Both the position numbers and the translations under genes were made by a program. Below are positions 38,230-49,811 of a stretch of 64,000 nucleotides of DNA, in pieces. Origin of the DNA: Himantopus leucocephalus (lineage: Eukaryota > Chordata > Aves > Charadriiformes > Recurvirostridae); assembly GCA_003993805.1 (NCBI GenBank), contig RSEF01000005.1:35543636-35607635 (forward strand). The letters are read 5' to 3'. Numbering within the stretch: the first letter of the stretch is position 1; every line of letters starts with the position of its first letter. Under the pieces are notes generated by a model. It was not told the origin of the DNA. It did no database searches and was given only the letters and a program-made list of their open reading frames with translations.

Positions 38230-38800
38230 TCTGGAATTCAGCAGTGCTTGCAATTTATGAGGACTGGGAGTTGGTTCAGTGGCCTGCTTTGGAGGTCAGG
38301 CAGAAAGCCATGTTGCTTCCCATGCTGGCATTGTTTCCAGCTACCAGTTTTGGGCATCACTGGCCGAAGTGCCTGGCTGTCCCCTGGCATCTGTCTCCAT
38401 GCATGTCCCTCGTGTCCAGGATTGTCCCCCACTTCCAGCATCTTTCCTGCGTGCAGGATCTTAATCTTTTTCTTTCCACCTCCCTTCTTTCTGAGACCAC
38501 TTCTTTTTGGGAACCTTTATTTTCCATTCCTTCTTCTTTCTGGGCCCCCAAATCCCCCATTTTTCCCAATCTAAACAGTCTATGTGCTGAAGCACAGCAC
38601 GTGATCAGCCTTGCAATTGTTGGTGCAGTCTCACGTCTCTTTATTGATTGGAGGATTCAAGGCATGCCGCTTTTGCTTAGTTTAGATGTTATAAAATTTT
38701 ACAACCTGCCTGTACCAGCTGCACGTAGCAAGCAGCAGGCAGTTCGAAAATTCAATTTTGGACATTCCTACCTCCTCACTGCCCCTATAGTTACATGCCT
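38230..38800 (-). pseudogene. Possible decayed endogenous retrovirus gag remnant
   Basis: This is a patch richer in G+C than its surroundings. On the minus strand, in 5'-3' order, I read three things. First is a stretch at about 38789-38729 resembling the major homology region of retroviral capsid (Gly-x-Glu-Glu, then a hydrophobic/Asn-Leu segment). Second is a capsid C-terminal-like segment at about 38665-38585 (Ala-Pro-Thr-Ile-Ala-Arg-Leu-Ile with a following Cys). Third are two regions resembling the nucleocapsid zinc knuckles, at about 38440-38390 (Cys-Trp-Lys, then Asn-Pro-Gly-His in a shifted frame) and 38339-38283 (Lys-Gln-Cys, Gly-Phe, Pro-Asp, Gln-Ser-Arg). Several zinc ligands are lost, and stops and frameshifts separate the parts. 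Order and spacing fit a betaretrovirus-like (ERVK-type) gag. No flanking LTR, protease or polymerase is seen. The plus strand is open for 248 codons (38208-38954), which I take to be chance or a shadow. It could also be unrelated sequence. Confidence 0.33.
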
Positions 38801-39230
38801 CCTGCTAGGATTTCAGTTTAAGCTGCTGGTTTTGCCATTTGCAAAATGGCATATACATTTCTGCCATTTGCTTCTGCTGGCAACTGTGTTTCTAACAGCA
38901 AAGTTACTGTCAGGACAGAGAATACAATGGAAAGGCTTCAATCTCTGCATGTAGGAGCGGTTAACCTTATTCTTTTGTTCAGAGCAACACCAGTAACACT
39001 GGAGCAGTAGTGGTTTTACCCTGCTGGCTTCTTCTCAGGGGTGCTCAATCTGGGCCATTGTTTTTGTGTTGCAAATGAGTCTCTTTTCAGAATGTGTTTA
39101 AAGATATAAAGTAGTTAAACTGTAATAGCAAAAACCTTGACTAAACCTCACACTAGCGATACCGTAATACTCCATATTTCATACACGAACCCAACCGTCT
39201 CGGGTTATTTTTCAGCTAAGATTGCATAAA
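38801..39230. other. Non-coding DNA
   Basis: A short inverted repeat (TGCCATTT/AAATGGCA, about 38830-38850) is present. Otherwise I see nothing. Confidence 0.6.
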
Positions 39231-39293
39231 AGTACAATGCAGTGAGATCTCATACATCTAAGATCTCACTGTTGTTGCATTGCACTCAGTACT
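39231..39293. repeat. Imperfect hairpin, about 20 bp stem
   Basis: CAATGCAGTGAGATCT-type arm (39235-39250), loop CATACATCTA, then AGATCTCACT (39261-39270). After a 6-base bulge GTTGTT the pairing resumes with GCATTG, and an outer AGTAC/GTACT-like pairing is possible. Total length is about 63 bases, similar to a microRNA precursor, but no expression evidence exists here. Confidence 0.8.
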
Positions 39294-39645
39294 GTAAAAA
39301 AATCTGCTCATTCCGTCTCAGGAATGGTGACAGTTAATGTTTCATCACATCTGAAAAAATAACAAAAGAACATTCCATAATGCCAAAAACTGAACTGTTT
39401 GTGTTTTAAGTTATTTTCTATTTATTGACTTACTTTCCACTGGAGTGACTCCCCAAGCTGGAGATCTCCTTAAAACGTGCAATCACTCAATATAAAACAT
39501 GCAATTTTTTAAAATTACAAAATAAACCAGATCATCTACTTTGAACAGAAAAGTACATGTGAAAGAATACTGTTTTGCTTTTTTAAGCTTATTTCATGTA
39601 GGGATATATAATATCTTAGCTCTGACAGACAAACACTCTGCAGAA

Positions 39646-39705
39646 GCCCATATCCACAAGCCACATACCCATAAGCCACATATCCATAACATATCCCATA
39701 TCACA
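39646..39705 (+). repeat. 15 bp minisatellite, about 3.5 units
   Basis: Units of the type CCACATACCCATAAG are repeated with substitutions. In one frame they encode a His-Lys-Pro-rich peptide inside a 63-codon open frame (39541-39732), which is a by-product of the repeat. Confidence 0.75.
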
Positions 39706-41095
39706 ACAGCACAAAGTAACAGTAATTTATAGCTTTCTCATACAATTTTATATGACAACAATAATGTTAAGCATTGAGATATTTGTAAGATCTTGTAGTC
39801 CATCAGCAAAAGAGAAAAAAAATCAGTGATACAACTTTAACCAACTCTGTACACCCAATTCTAAATAGGTGTGCAAGAATACAGAGAATATACTCCTGTT
39901 TGTGTGTTTATACTTTAGTCAAAAATATGGAAAATCAGTTACCAGTAAAAGGGTAGTTTTAATAACTCCAATTTTATGGCAGACTAATTTCGTAAGTATT
40001 GATGCTTTTTCCCAGGTCTATTTTATAGCTCATGCTGAGCTTCAGCCTCTTGCATGTTTACTGTTATTAACTTCATTCAGCTAGTTTAAAGCTAACTCAG
40101 GCATTTCTACACGGGTTTCAGTCATCTTTTTTGGCTTCAGTAGGCATATTTCAGAGGCCTGACATAAAATTGCAACCTTAGGCACTGTGGTTTTATTCTG
40201 ACAGTGTATCTTTCCAAGATTCATTAAAAATATACCTGTAAATTGAAAAGCAGAGCAAAGTCAAACATTTGATCATAGGATTACTATAACATCATGTGCT
40301 TCCCTTTCAGGGTGAAAGCACTATGTTGGCTTTATTGTAGAACATAAATAGAATTATTAACAGGCTCTGATAATTTCCTTTTATAATTTTGACCAGTGAG
40401 GAATTAGGATTTCCTTTAAATTTTGTTTTTCACAGCTGAGCTAGGAGGCTTCCAATGTGCTGCCTTACTGATAGTTTGAGAAGAAACAGGTCAGTATATT
40501 GCAGATAACGTTAATGCCCAATAATAGTTAAACGGAAAATCCTAGGCTTCTGTATATAAACTTACAATGGGCAGATATATATTTATAATGAATACTTACA
40601 TGAATCATGTCTATTTTAAGGTAATCTGAAACCAATCTGCACTCAGAAGTTATCTGATCTACTTTCTATGCTGACTGATTTTCTGAAGTGAGCCATCTAC
40701 TAAAAGATGACACATATGTTGCTGGCACACACTATATTTTGCTTCTGTTATCCTTCACTTCAATCAAGAGTTTCACAATACAATCAATAAGCTGCATTTC
40801 AAGACTGTTCAGAAACACATTGCTTTAAGAAATCAGGGACAGCTTCAACAAACTATTTTTAGATTTCTCCCTAAAAATGTTATTATGCTGAAGCAATGAA
40901 TTACTTGGAATTTTTTTCTCCAAATCCAAGCGCTCATTTTGCTTATGTCATTCTATTATCATGGATCAAAATTTATGGAGGTATGTTATTGCATGTGATC
41001 CATTTTTGATACAAAGAACATTGTAAAGAGATTGTTCATCTTTCTATTCTATGATATTGTAGTCTTTAAATTGACTTTCTTTTCATTTCTTTCAG
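39706..41095. other. AT-rich non-coding DNA
   Basis: No gene or recognised element. Confidence 0.6.
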
Positions 41096-41173
41096 GTTCT
41101 TCAGCGAGCAGTGGAAGAACTAGCAATTACAACACTTGCACAGTTGACTCCGCCAAAATCAATAGATCAATAG
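41096..41173 (+). other. Exon-like segment ending in a stop codon (speculative)
   Basis: A strong 3' splice-site context (pyrimidine-rich stretch ending TTTCATTTCTTTCAG at 41081-41095) precedes 25 open codons and a TAG at 41171-41173. The predicted peptide is helix-like (VLQRAVEELA, then ITTLAQLTPP). Two CpGs survive in A+T-rich DNA. I do not recognise a protein family. In 64 kb, some such pseudo-exons are expected by chance. Confidence 0.2.
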
Positions 41174-43315
41174 TCATCAGTATGAATTTGTATGTTGGCC
41201 CTAAGTGTGTATATACACAAATCTGTAATGCTAAATTGTAGGTTTATAGTACCTTTGTAAATTTATAATAGACAAGTTATGCGATATGTACAATCTGTAT
41301 TTCTAAACCAAATTAATTTTCTCTAGTTTTTCTCCACTAAATCCCCAAAAATTAGATAACTAGTCTATTTGATTAAAACTTCCCAAGATAACCTCTGCAC
41401 TCCTTGAATTAATGCTTTAGTACATAAACTTGGAAAGTCTCATCACCTTTCTCTACATCATTTCATTGTTTCACAATTTGTTGTTCATCTTTAAGTGGAG
41501 AAGTATTTCTGACAGGTTATGGCTCTTTAGCTGAACATATAGTTATAGGGATCACCTGCTTAGTAACTCCGTGAAAGAAACAAAACAAATAATATTTACT
41601 TAAATCAGAAATATTCTGAGTAATTTTTTGAGTATAACCACAATTAATGTCATAATCCTTCAATTAATTTATTTTATGCTTCTTTTTTTCAAAGGTATGG
41701 TGTCTTATAGAAAAATTACTTGTCTTTCCTACAGAAACAATCCAGACAGCATTACAGTGATCATTAGAAACATGGCCCAGGTTGGGAAATTAGTCCTTAG
41801 AAGAGAATGTGTACAGAAATCATTTGAACTACAGCTCCCATGAGGTACAACTATTTGGACAGAGATAAATATGGACCTAAAATTTGAAATAACTTGACTT
41901 TCATTTGAAGCAATGTTTGCATGAATTGTTGATGAAAAAAAGATTTTTCTGTGCTGTTTTACTCTATCAATGATTATAGAATGGTTGCCTCTAGCTGCAA
42001 GCTAAACATTTAATGAAATACATCTAAAACAAATCTATGCAATTTTTGAAATCAATATGCCAGCTGTCTTATGCACGCATAATATCTCCGAGTGAGTCTA
42101 AAAAAAGCAAATATTTTGCACTTTGTATGTCCTTTTCCCCACTAATAAACTAATATTAAATAGGGCAGACTAAACTTAGAGCTGAATTAGCATTTTTTAA
42201 CTTTCATTTCAACAGCTTCAACAGTTTGTAAGTCAGCTGCAAACTTTTTTCATATGGTAAAACTTGACTTATAAAATCTTAGTCTAGCCATCCTTATTTT
42301 TTAAGAGAATAAGAGATCGCTGAATTTTAGGGAGTTATACATATAATTTGAAGAGAATATACATAAACGAATGAGTGGTGAAGTGAAGAATTATTTTATA
42401 AGATTCCATAAGTAAAATCCAAGTCTTTAATTTATCCTGTTGTAGTTACACCAATGGTCCATTCTAATATGGACTATATGTGGTCTGGAAGGTGGAGGGG
42501 TCTATTCTATTCCTGCCTGATTCAGACCTCAATTATACCAAAAATTATTCCCGTGTTAACTGATACACTGCCCAGACGAACTGGATCAACTTCTAAGAGC
42601 CTCTTCCACCAGCAGCTCGCTCATGATTCTCTTTCTTTCCTGGGACATAGATGAGATCTTTTGGACCTCCTTCACACCATGTCTTAGCTGTCTTCTCCAT
42701 GCTTTTCATCAGCAGATTTCTCCTACTTAAGTTTTTTAGAGTCACTTTTGCCACCTTCAATTTCTATTCTAAAATAGTTAAAAAGGGATCAATATCTAGA
42801 GAAGGTCATGAAAGTACTTCTCTGTCTTTTCTTTGTATTTTAAACCTTCCCATACATCTCAAAATAAATGTTGACCACTACTAGTGGTATTTATTCATGC
42901 AATGAGGATACCATCCTAAATGTGAAATAGCCATATTTTTTAGATTTAAAAAGTACTTATTTTATTTTACTACACAAATTTCAGAACAGATTTTAAAGCA
43001 ACATTGTTAACCCCAGGTATTAAAATAATAATAATCAAGCCCCACAGAATACATTTTATTTTCTTATGTACTTAAAATGTATTTTAAAAAATATTTTAAA
43101 AAAATCTTAAAAAGATTATAATAAATCTATAATAAATATTCCTGGGTCTTTGACTTTCGGGATTCTTTTGTGGATCATATTTTTAACTTTAATCTGTAAA
43201 CATATCTTAAAAATTTACATGTTATTATGATTGATAGTATCATTTGCATGATATTATTTTGCAAAACAAAAAAGAAAAAGAAGAAAGATTCCTATCTAAT
43301 TGCATAGTTATATAG
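41174..43315. other. AT-rich non-coding DNA
   Basis: No gene or recognised repeat. Frames of 66-77 codons at 42454-42884 have no motif. Confidence 0.6.
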
Positions 43316-43357
43316 GCAGCGGCTTGAAGAAGAAGGACATGAAACTCGGCACAATCC
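43316..43357 (+). other. 42 nt microexon-like segment (speculative)
   Basis: The segment is preceded by AG and followed by GTAAGAAC, a good 5' splice site. Its length is a multiple of three, and one frame reads QRLEEEGHETRHN, a charged peptide. It holds two CpGs, with a third at the donor junction, in very A+T-rich surroundings. The upstream pyrimidine tract is weak. I do not recognise the peptide. Confidence 0.2.
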
Positions 43358-43866
43358 GTAAGAACAGAAGGATAAAATGAAAAGGCATAGAACTGAAGAT
43401 ATAAAATGAAGCAAAGCATTTATGATTGAGCTGGGTAAAATTCTATGTGTGCAACATACAAATGTTCTTTACTAGTCATGTAATTTAAGTATTTTATCTT
43501 TTTTTTATGTTAAAAAAAATTAAAATTCAGGTCCAAAACATGTATTAGCCAGGTTAGTCAACATTATGAAGGAAAACCTAGGTGCCAAGTCTGCTACTAA
43601 CATTAAAGTAAAATCTTTGTATTAGATTAAAAGTGAATGGAGATGAAAATCAGATTTCTTTTCTTACTCAACAACCAACTAGTTGCATGTGTGAGAAGTC
43701 AAAGTTTGATCTGGTCTGTGTGAAATGTTCCGGACTAAGATTCTGATGATGACTCGCAGGAACACGACTACCTGAGTGGGCGACCCCAAATTTTGCTTTC
43801 TGTGAACATTAGCAAGACTAAACCTAAAATGTTTTAATACCTGTGGAAAAAGAAACAGATAACACA

Positions 43867-43910
43867 GAGAGATATAGAAATAGATAGAGAGATAGAAAGA
43901 TAGATAGATG
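43867..43910 (+). repeat. Imperfect (GATA)n microsatellite
   Basis: GATA/GAGA/GAAA units with interruptions. Confidence 0.8.
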
Positions 43911-44764
43911 CATGTATAACATATTTAAAAAGCAATCCTCAGAGAAAAGGGATTTAAAGTCTGTGGCAGAGGGAATTGTGTTTAACTAAGACAAAATTTG
44001 AATAACTTCTTTGACTAGAAATACTAAATGGAAAGAATAGAATACATTTAATGTTGGCAAAATAAAATATCTCAGTAATTTTGGTTTTATGTGACAATTA
44101 TTTCCCTGCTGTTTTGCATACTTATAGATAAAGAAAATGTTCCTCTGGTTTAATGTGAGCAAGTGCTGGATGGCAACCTAAATTGAATGAATAAGCAGAA
44201 TAAACAGTGTTTCTTCCCTGTGCTCATTGCTTGCCATAGGTGGTTTGTTGTGGTTTTTTAAATAGGCTTATCAATAATGGTACTAAAGAAACTTTTCTTC
44301 TCTTTTAGTTTTCTTAATCTGTTTATGGGATTTCATTTAATATGTCTATATAGCAGTTTGTTTAACTTAGAAATACGGAAGAGCTTGGATCTTTTTCATA
44401 AACTCTCTTTTTAAAAGCATGTCTTTTTTTTTACGACAGTTACTCAGCCAGCTGTGTCAGGATCAACTGTATTCTTACCATAAGATTCTTAATCTAATAA
44501 GTAGGAAAAATGAGCAGTAAGTATTGCTACAAGCAATGTGTCAAAAGCTTTTGTCAGGTTATTTGTAAGCCATTGCTTTACCTTTTTCTTTTCTGGGCTT
44601 CTCATAAATGTGGTATTCAAGAAAATTAACACCAGAATTGGCAGCAAGCATGAATTTGTAAGGTAAGATCGGTTGATGAACTTGCAAAATGCATGAGTTG
44701 AGAGATTATGGCCAAACATTTTCTTCAGAGACTGTTCATTTACTCTCTGTTCTTGTTTCTTCAG
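43911..44764. other. AT-rich non-coding DNA
   Basis: No gene or recognised element. A T run lies at about 44425-44433. Confidence 0.6.
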
Positions 44765-44823
44765 TGCCTGAGGATGAGCTTAATTTTGGACTTGTAGAAT
44801 ATGGTTATGAACTGGGGAGATAA
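44765..44823 (+). other. Exon-like segment ending in a stop codon (speculative)
   Basis: A strong pyrimidine tract and AG (CTCTGTTCTTGTTTCTTCAG, 44745-44764) precede a short open stretch reading PEDELNFGLVEYGYELGR and then TAA at 44821-44823. The peptide has protein-like composition, but I recognise no family. It may be a chance pseudo-exon. Confidence 0.18.
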
Positions 44824-47800
44824 GCTTTCACTGAAATATACTGTGCATACAAGGACAGTACATTAAAAAAAAAGCGTGGAAAAATGATTGTTGAAAAAGC
44901 AGTAGCTTGGATGTTGAAGCACTTACTGTGCTGTGTTGTAGAAAAATGAAGTGAGTCCACTGTGCATAAAAAAGAACTTTAAAAGAAAATAGCTGGATTA
45001 CTCATCTGAGGTAGGTGAGCAGAATTTAGTTCATGCTGGTAAGGGGCTTTCTGAAGTTTACAGAGCTATGTCTCCATGAAGACTGTGAGATTTCTTGATA
45101 TTGCCTAAGGTCTGAAGATCAAACATTTGCTGGATTTATGTAAGCAGTTTTTATCATTTTCAAACAATTGCTTCTGTCTTGAGCTCAATGTCTTATGCTT
45201 AACTAAGACATACACACCAGAAAAGTTCAAAGTTTGATTAGGAGGCCACAGCAAATGGAGGATCCAACAATATGTTCTTTTAGCAACATGTTTTATTTTT
45301 AATTTGAACTTGTTTGACTGCAAATTCCCTTCATTAGGTGACCTTTGTAAGCAATCACCACCTGATTTTAAAGCCAATTTTCACTGTGGAGGAGGCCTCA
45401 ACAGACTGGAGACTCCATGCCAAGAATATCTGCAAGCGTCCAATAGTAATAGTCAAACCCAGGTTAACAACATTCACCTTGGTTTATGAATATTGAACAT
45501 TATGATTAATGTTCAGCATAAATTTAAGCTAACATTGTTATGTCAGTAAAACTAATAATCAGTCAGGAGATACATGGCTATACGTCTCCTTTCTTACACA
45601 GAGAATCTGGAAGCATGGTGAAGGCTTTTGAAATATAGTGCCCTTGTAAATATTCAAAGTATGCTAAGGTTTTTGGAACAACTCATGTCCAGACTTCCCC
45701 AGCTGTACAGAAGGATGGAAGGACAGAAAAATGACTTAGCAATAAAGAAGGGATTATAAGCAGCAATTCTCTATGTTAAATTTAGGGATTTATTCCAGAA
45801 GCAAAAGAAGGTGAGTTTGGAAAGAGATAGTAATTGACCAGTTAGACTGAAATGACACCATTATAGCTTGGGTAGGAGTAGCATCCGTGTCCACTTAATG
45901 ACAGTTGAATACTGAAATGATAGATTTTTATATTAATCCATCTGCTGTCAGGCTTCATATTGTAGTCCATTTCCATTTCTTTCAACTTAGATGTATTTTG
46001 TGAAGATCTTTTGCAGAGCTTTCATTGTCAATGCTGTGATATTTAAGACTCCATGTTTCTTGAAAGAATTTGAAAGTTGCTGATGAAAATGGTTACTGCT
46101 ATGGGCTTTTGTCCATGGCTGCTTTTCTATAGTGGTACACAGGGGATGTATTTTTTTTTCCGTTGTTGTTGCCATGAAGACTGAAACACTACTTTTTATT
46201 CAGTAAAAGCTAGGACCTTTTGTTCAATAAAACTGAGTGTTGCAAGCTCACAATAAAACTTAACAGTTGGCAGGGATGTACTCTACATCCATTTTTACAT
46301 ACTTTGTTAAAAAAAGGACCTTATTGTTTCAAGCTCAGCAGTATTTTAAGCTTGGTTCTTATCTTAGTTATATTAATATAAGCTTGTTATGGATGAGGTC
46401 AAAGTTAATATGCTACCTATTTCATATAGTACTCTGGTAGTCATTGACTTGTTTTATTTCCCATTTTCATACTGGTTTACAGAAAAAATAAATATTTCTG
46501 CAAAAGTGAACTTGTTCTGTTTATTTAAACAAATATATTTTTTTACAACACCTGTCTTAAAGCTATTTGGAACAGTGCTAGTTAATGGTCAGCTATATTC
46601 AGTATAGGTTGATATGATAATGTTACTTATATAAATTAGTGCTTTTTGTACACTCCTGCTGAAAACTTTAAGATAGTTGAAGAAGAAAAATATGTCGGGA
46701 GAGATCAGTGTAAGAGGATCGGGAGAGCAGGGGACTGTGACAGCCTGCTGGAGGTGATACAGTAGTAAAGGTTAAGTGTATATGAGAGGTTATAGGAAGA
46801 CAACTAGAGAGTTCTGAGCAGAAAAGGAAAATTATAGGAAATAGACATTGTCACACATTTAATGTTAAATTTTCAACATATTGTGAAACACAGGTGATCT
46901 GTAAGAGATGGTAAAAACTCCTCTGGACTTTTAGGCCAATAATATGATTTCGGAGTATTGGAGTCATGATTTTTGATCTATTTGTGTTCACAAGACTACA
47001 GAAGTCTTGTTTCACATGATGGCTGACCCAAGACAGTTTTTAGGAGTCAACTTTGTGAATAGATCATTATTTTTGTTTGGTTTCAGCAGCTAGTGGGAGA
47101 AGACAACATTAAATATCATTACTATACTAATAAAAAATATAAAATGTTCAAGAGGACACGGCAATATCTTCTGCGGTGCAGGGAAGCTGAGTTATGTCAG
47201 AGTGGAGAAAAGAATTGAGAGGAGTTAGAGTTTGAAAATGAGAATGCTCCCTTCTAATTTTGTTTATTCTGTGTCCACCAAGATTATAACTTGGACTGCT
47301 GCTGTGAATCTTCCTCTGGAGGGACATGTAATACCCCTAATACATTCCTACTTTTAGTGTTGATAAGTACACCTGAGTTAGGTGGCTAGTGTAGTCACAG
47401 GCAAATGGTGTGAGGATGTGCAATAAGTTGTCTTTGTGGCCAAGACCCCTATGGCCTAGGTCAGGACTCAGAAGATCACATGAAAGACTAAAAGGAAATA
47501 GTCTCATCTTACAGTTTTGCAATCATTCTTCTGAGTGAAACTTCTTTTAACGAAAAGAAGTTGTGTGCTTATATGAAACACTACCTGGGACACACATTTT
47601 AAAGCTTGTCTCATTCCTCCTTCTTCCAATGTTCCTTGAAATACATTCTGAAAAAAATTCATGTGCAGTATTGTAAGCTGAATCATATTCACAGACTTGC
47701 TATCCTATGATTCTTAAAAGATTCACATTGCTAGAGAAGATGTTCTGAATCTATTGGCATTTAATCAGTCACTATCTGGAGGGGAAAAAATTAACCCAAC

Positions 47801-48454
47801 TGCAGTTACAAATGGGCCCATAACACAGACAGGCTTTAGGTAATGTGTGATTAAGACTGTTTCAGGGATACGTTGAAATATGTTAACGTATGAAAGAGAC
47901 TTATATCAGTAACCTGAGAGACCAAAAGGTATTAGTTTTTTGGAAGATAAATTTAATAGATTTCTGAATCAATTTGTGCCACCTTTGCATAGCAGGAGAC
48001 AGCAACATGCTACTGTCCACTTTATTTAGGTTCCCAGAAGGTTGAAATTTGTGATGTATGTGTCATCTTTCCATTGTCAATGTTAGCAGTTCTCCATTGG
48101 TAAAGAATACAATCTTTGATTTTACTGGGTATATTCCATATTTAAAGATTAGAAAACTTTTCAAGAAAAAAGTTTTAAATTTTTTTTCCTGTTCTCTGTT
48201 TAACGGATAAAAGCACATAAATACCAATAACATCCTAACCAGGAGGAAGTCCAGTGTAACAGGAAGCAAATGCTCAGAAATATTAAAATGTAATTAAAAC
48301 TGATAAAATCCTACAAAATAGTTCTAGATGATTCATACATAAACCAGTATAAATCAATCTAAAAATTGTAGATTAAGGAACAATTTAAGTAAAAATGTTT
48401 GCAACATAGTTACTATGTCAAATGAATATCATACCTTCTATTAAATTTCTGCTT
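44824..48454. other. AT-rich non-coding DNA
   Basis: No gene is supported. The open frames (at most 90 codons) lack motifs, and I recognise no repeat. Confidence 0.6.
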
Positions 48455-48793
48455 AATAGAATCATAGAATACCACGTTGGAAAGGACATCAAGGATCATC
48501 TGGTCCAATCTTTCTTGGCAAAAGCATAGTCTAGACAAGATGGCCCAGCACCCTGTCCAGCCAAATCTTAAAAGGGTCCGATGTTGGGGAATCCACCACT
48601 TCCCTGGGGACATTATTCCAATGGCTGATTGTTCTCATTGTGAGAAATTTTCCTTTTGTGTCCAATCAGAATCTCCCCAGGGGTAACTTGCACCTATTAC
48701 ATTTTCCACGTGATTCCTTGTAAAAAGGCAGTCTCCATCTTTGTAGCTTTGTGGATCGCAGCCTGTGCTGCACTCCTGGATTATGTTTTCCCA
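48455..48793 (-). mobile_element. CR1 3' end, minus strand
   Basis: The plus strand begins with an inverted CR1 terminus (AATAGAATCATAGAATACCA). It continues with GGAAAGGACATCAAGGATCATCTGGTCCAA, CAGCACCCTGTCCAGCCAAA, a GGGGAATCCACCACTTCCCT segment and GAGAAATTTTCCTTTTGTG, all in the usual order of an avian CR1 tail read backwards. Beyond about 48690 the match fades, and the copy runs into a 10-N gap. Moderate divergence indicates an intermediate age. Non-coding; the copy covers only the 3' untranslated region and the ORF2 tail. Confidence 0.88.
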
Positions 48794-48803
48794 NNNNNNN
48801 NNN
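48794..48803. other. Assembly gap (10 N)
   Basis: Ten N within or at the edge of the CR1 copy. The repeat probably caused the assembly problem. Confidence 0.97.
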
Positions 48804-49752
48804 ATAAATTGGTGGGTGGGATTGAAGCTCTCTCCTAAGAATTGGAAGTCGGTGTTCACAAGGTCTTTCATCAGAAGGGTCTTAACGTGATGAAATGGAG
48901 ATAAGGTATCTTTCTCCATGCATTTTGCATAAGCAAAAGAAAAACAAACTTTCTTTGGAAATGAAACTTTACTCTGACCTCAGTGGGAATGACCTCAGCA
49001 GGGTGGTTGCACTTCTCTACTGCTTTACATAATGGAGATTTATTGTGATTTTTAGCCACATAAATTTGACAAAATACGATACATGCACTAATTTCTTATT
49101 GAAGTTTATCTTTTCCAAAGGCTAGAAGTTGGGTGACCTATTTCCTTAATGACAGAAAAAAATACGGCAGATCAGCCGTTTCAGAATTCAAGACTTGAAG
49201 AAAAACTCACATAAGCCATGCACAGCAATGAGCACTTAACACTCCACTGTCATGTCAATTTGTTCGTTTTTCACTTTTCAGTCTGTCCACTTACAGACTG
49301 ACAAGCCAGTTTAAATAGACACAAATGTACGCTGATTCTTGGCTTGGATAAGCAGTCTGCATAATCTATTAAACATCATCATTTTGACACAAGTTTTCTT
49401 AGGACCATAAGACTACCTTGGAAAACAAACAAAAATGAGATAATGCTGCAGCAATCCTTAAGTAGCAAGGACAAGCACTAGACAAGACTTCAAGTCTGAA
49501 TTTCCTCAAAATTACTGGTGTCCCAGTGAGAACACAGGGGGAAAAAATATATAAATTAGAGCTTCTTGTTCAGCACATAAACAGCAGGATAGTTCTCTAC
49601 AGAACTCTCTTTTTATGCTGATTTTTTAGTAGACTTTCTCCTTAAGAGTGAGACACTTCGTACTTTTTTATTCTAGGAAAGGAAAAAAAAATGCTTGAAG
49701 ATATCTCGCTTCTTTCTTCAGGTATTTAATAAAGATGGAGATACACAACATT
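48804..49752. other. Non-coding DNA downstream of the CR1 copy
   Basis: The first hundred bases may still be CR1-derived, but I cannot show it. Nothing else is recognised. Confidence 0.5.
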
Positions 49753-49811
49753 TCTTCTTCCTTTTCCTTTCCCCTTGTTCCCTGCCCCCCCCCCCCCCCC
49801 NGTGTGTGTGA
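49753..49811 (+). repeat. Pyrimidine tract with C16, an N and (GT)n
   Basis: About 48 bases of almost pure pyrimidine end in 16 C, one N at 49801, then a short GT run. Its complement is a G16 tract. The N marks an unresolved homopolymer length. Confidence 0.9.

Noticed and set aside
38208..38954. 248-codon plus-strand open frame
   Set aside because: The longest frame in the window, but it has no domain and its hydrophobic low-information composition fits antisense of a GC-richer patch. There is no start, promoter or splice context. The minus strand gives the more coherent (viral remnant) reading.
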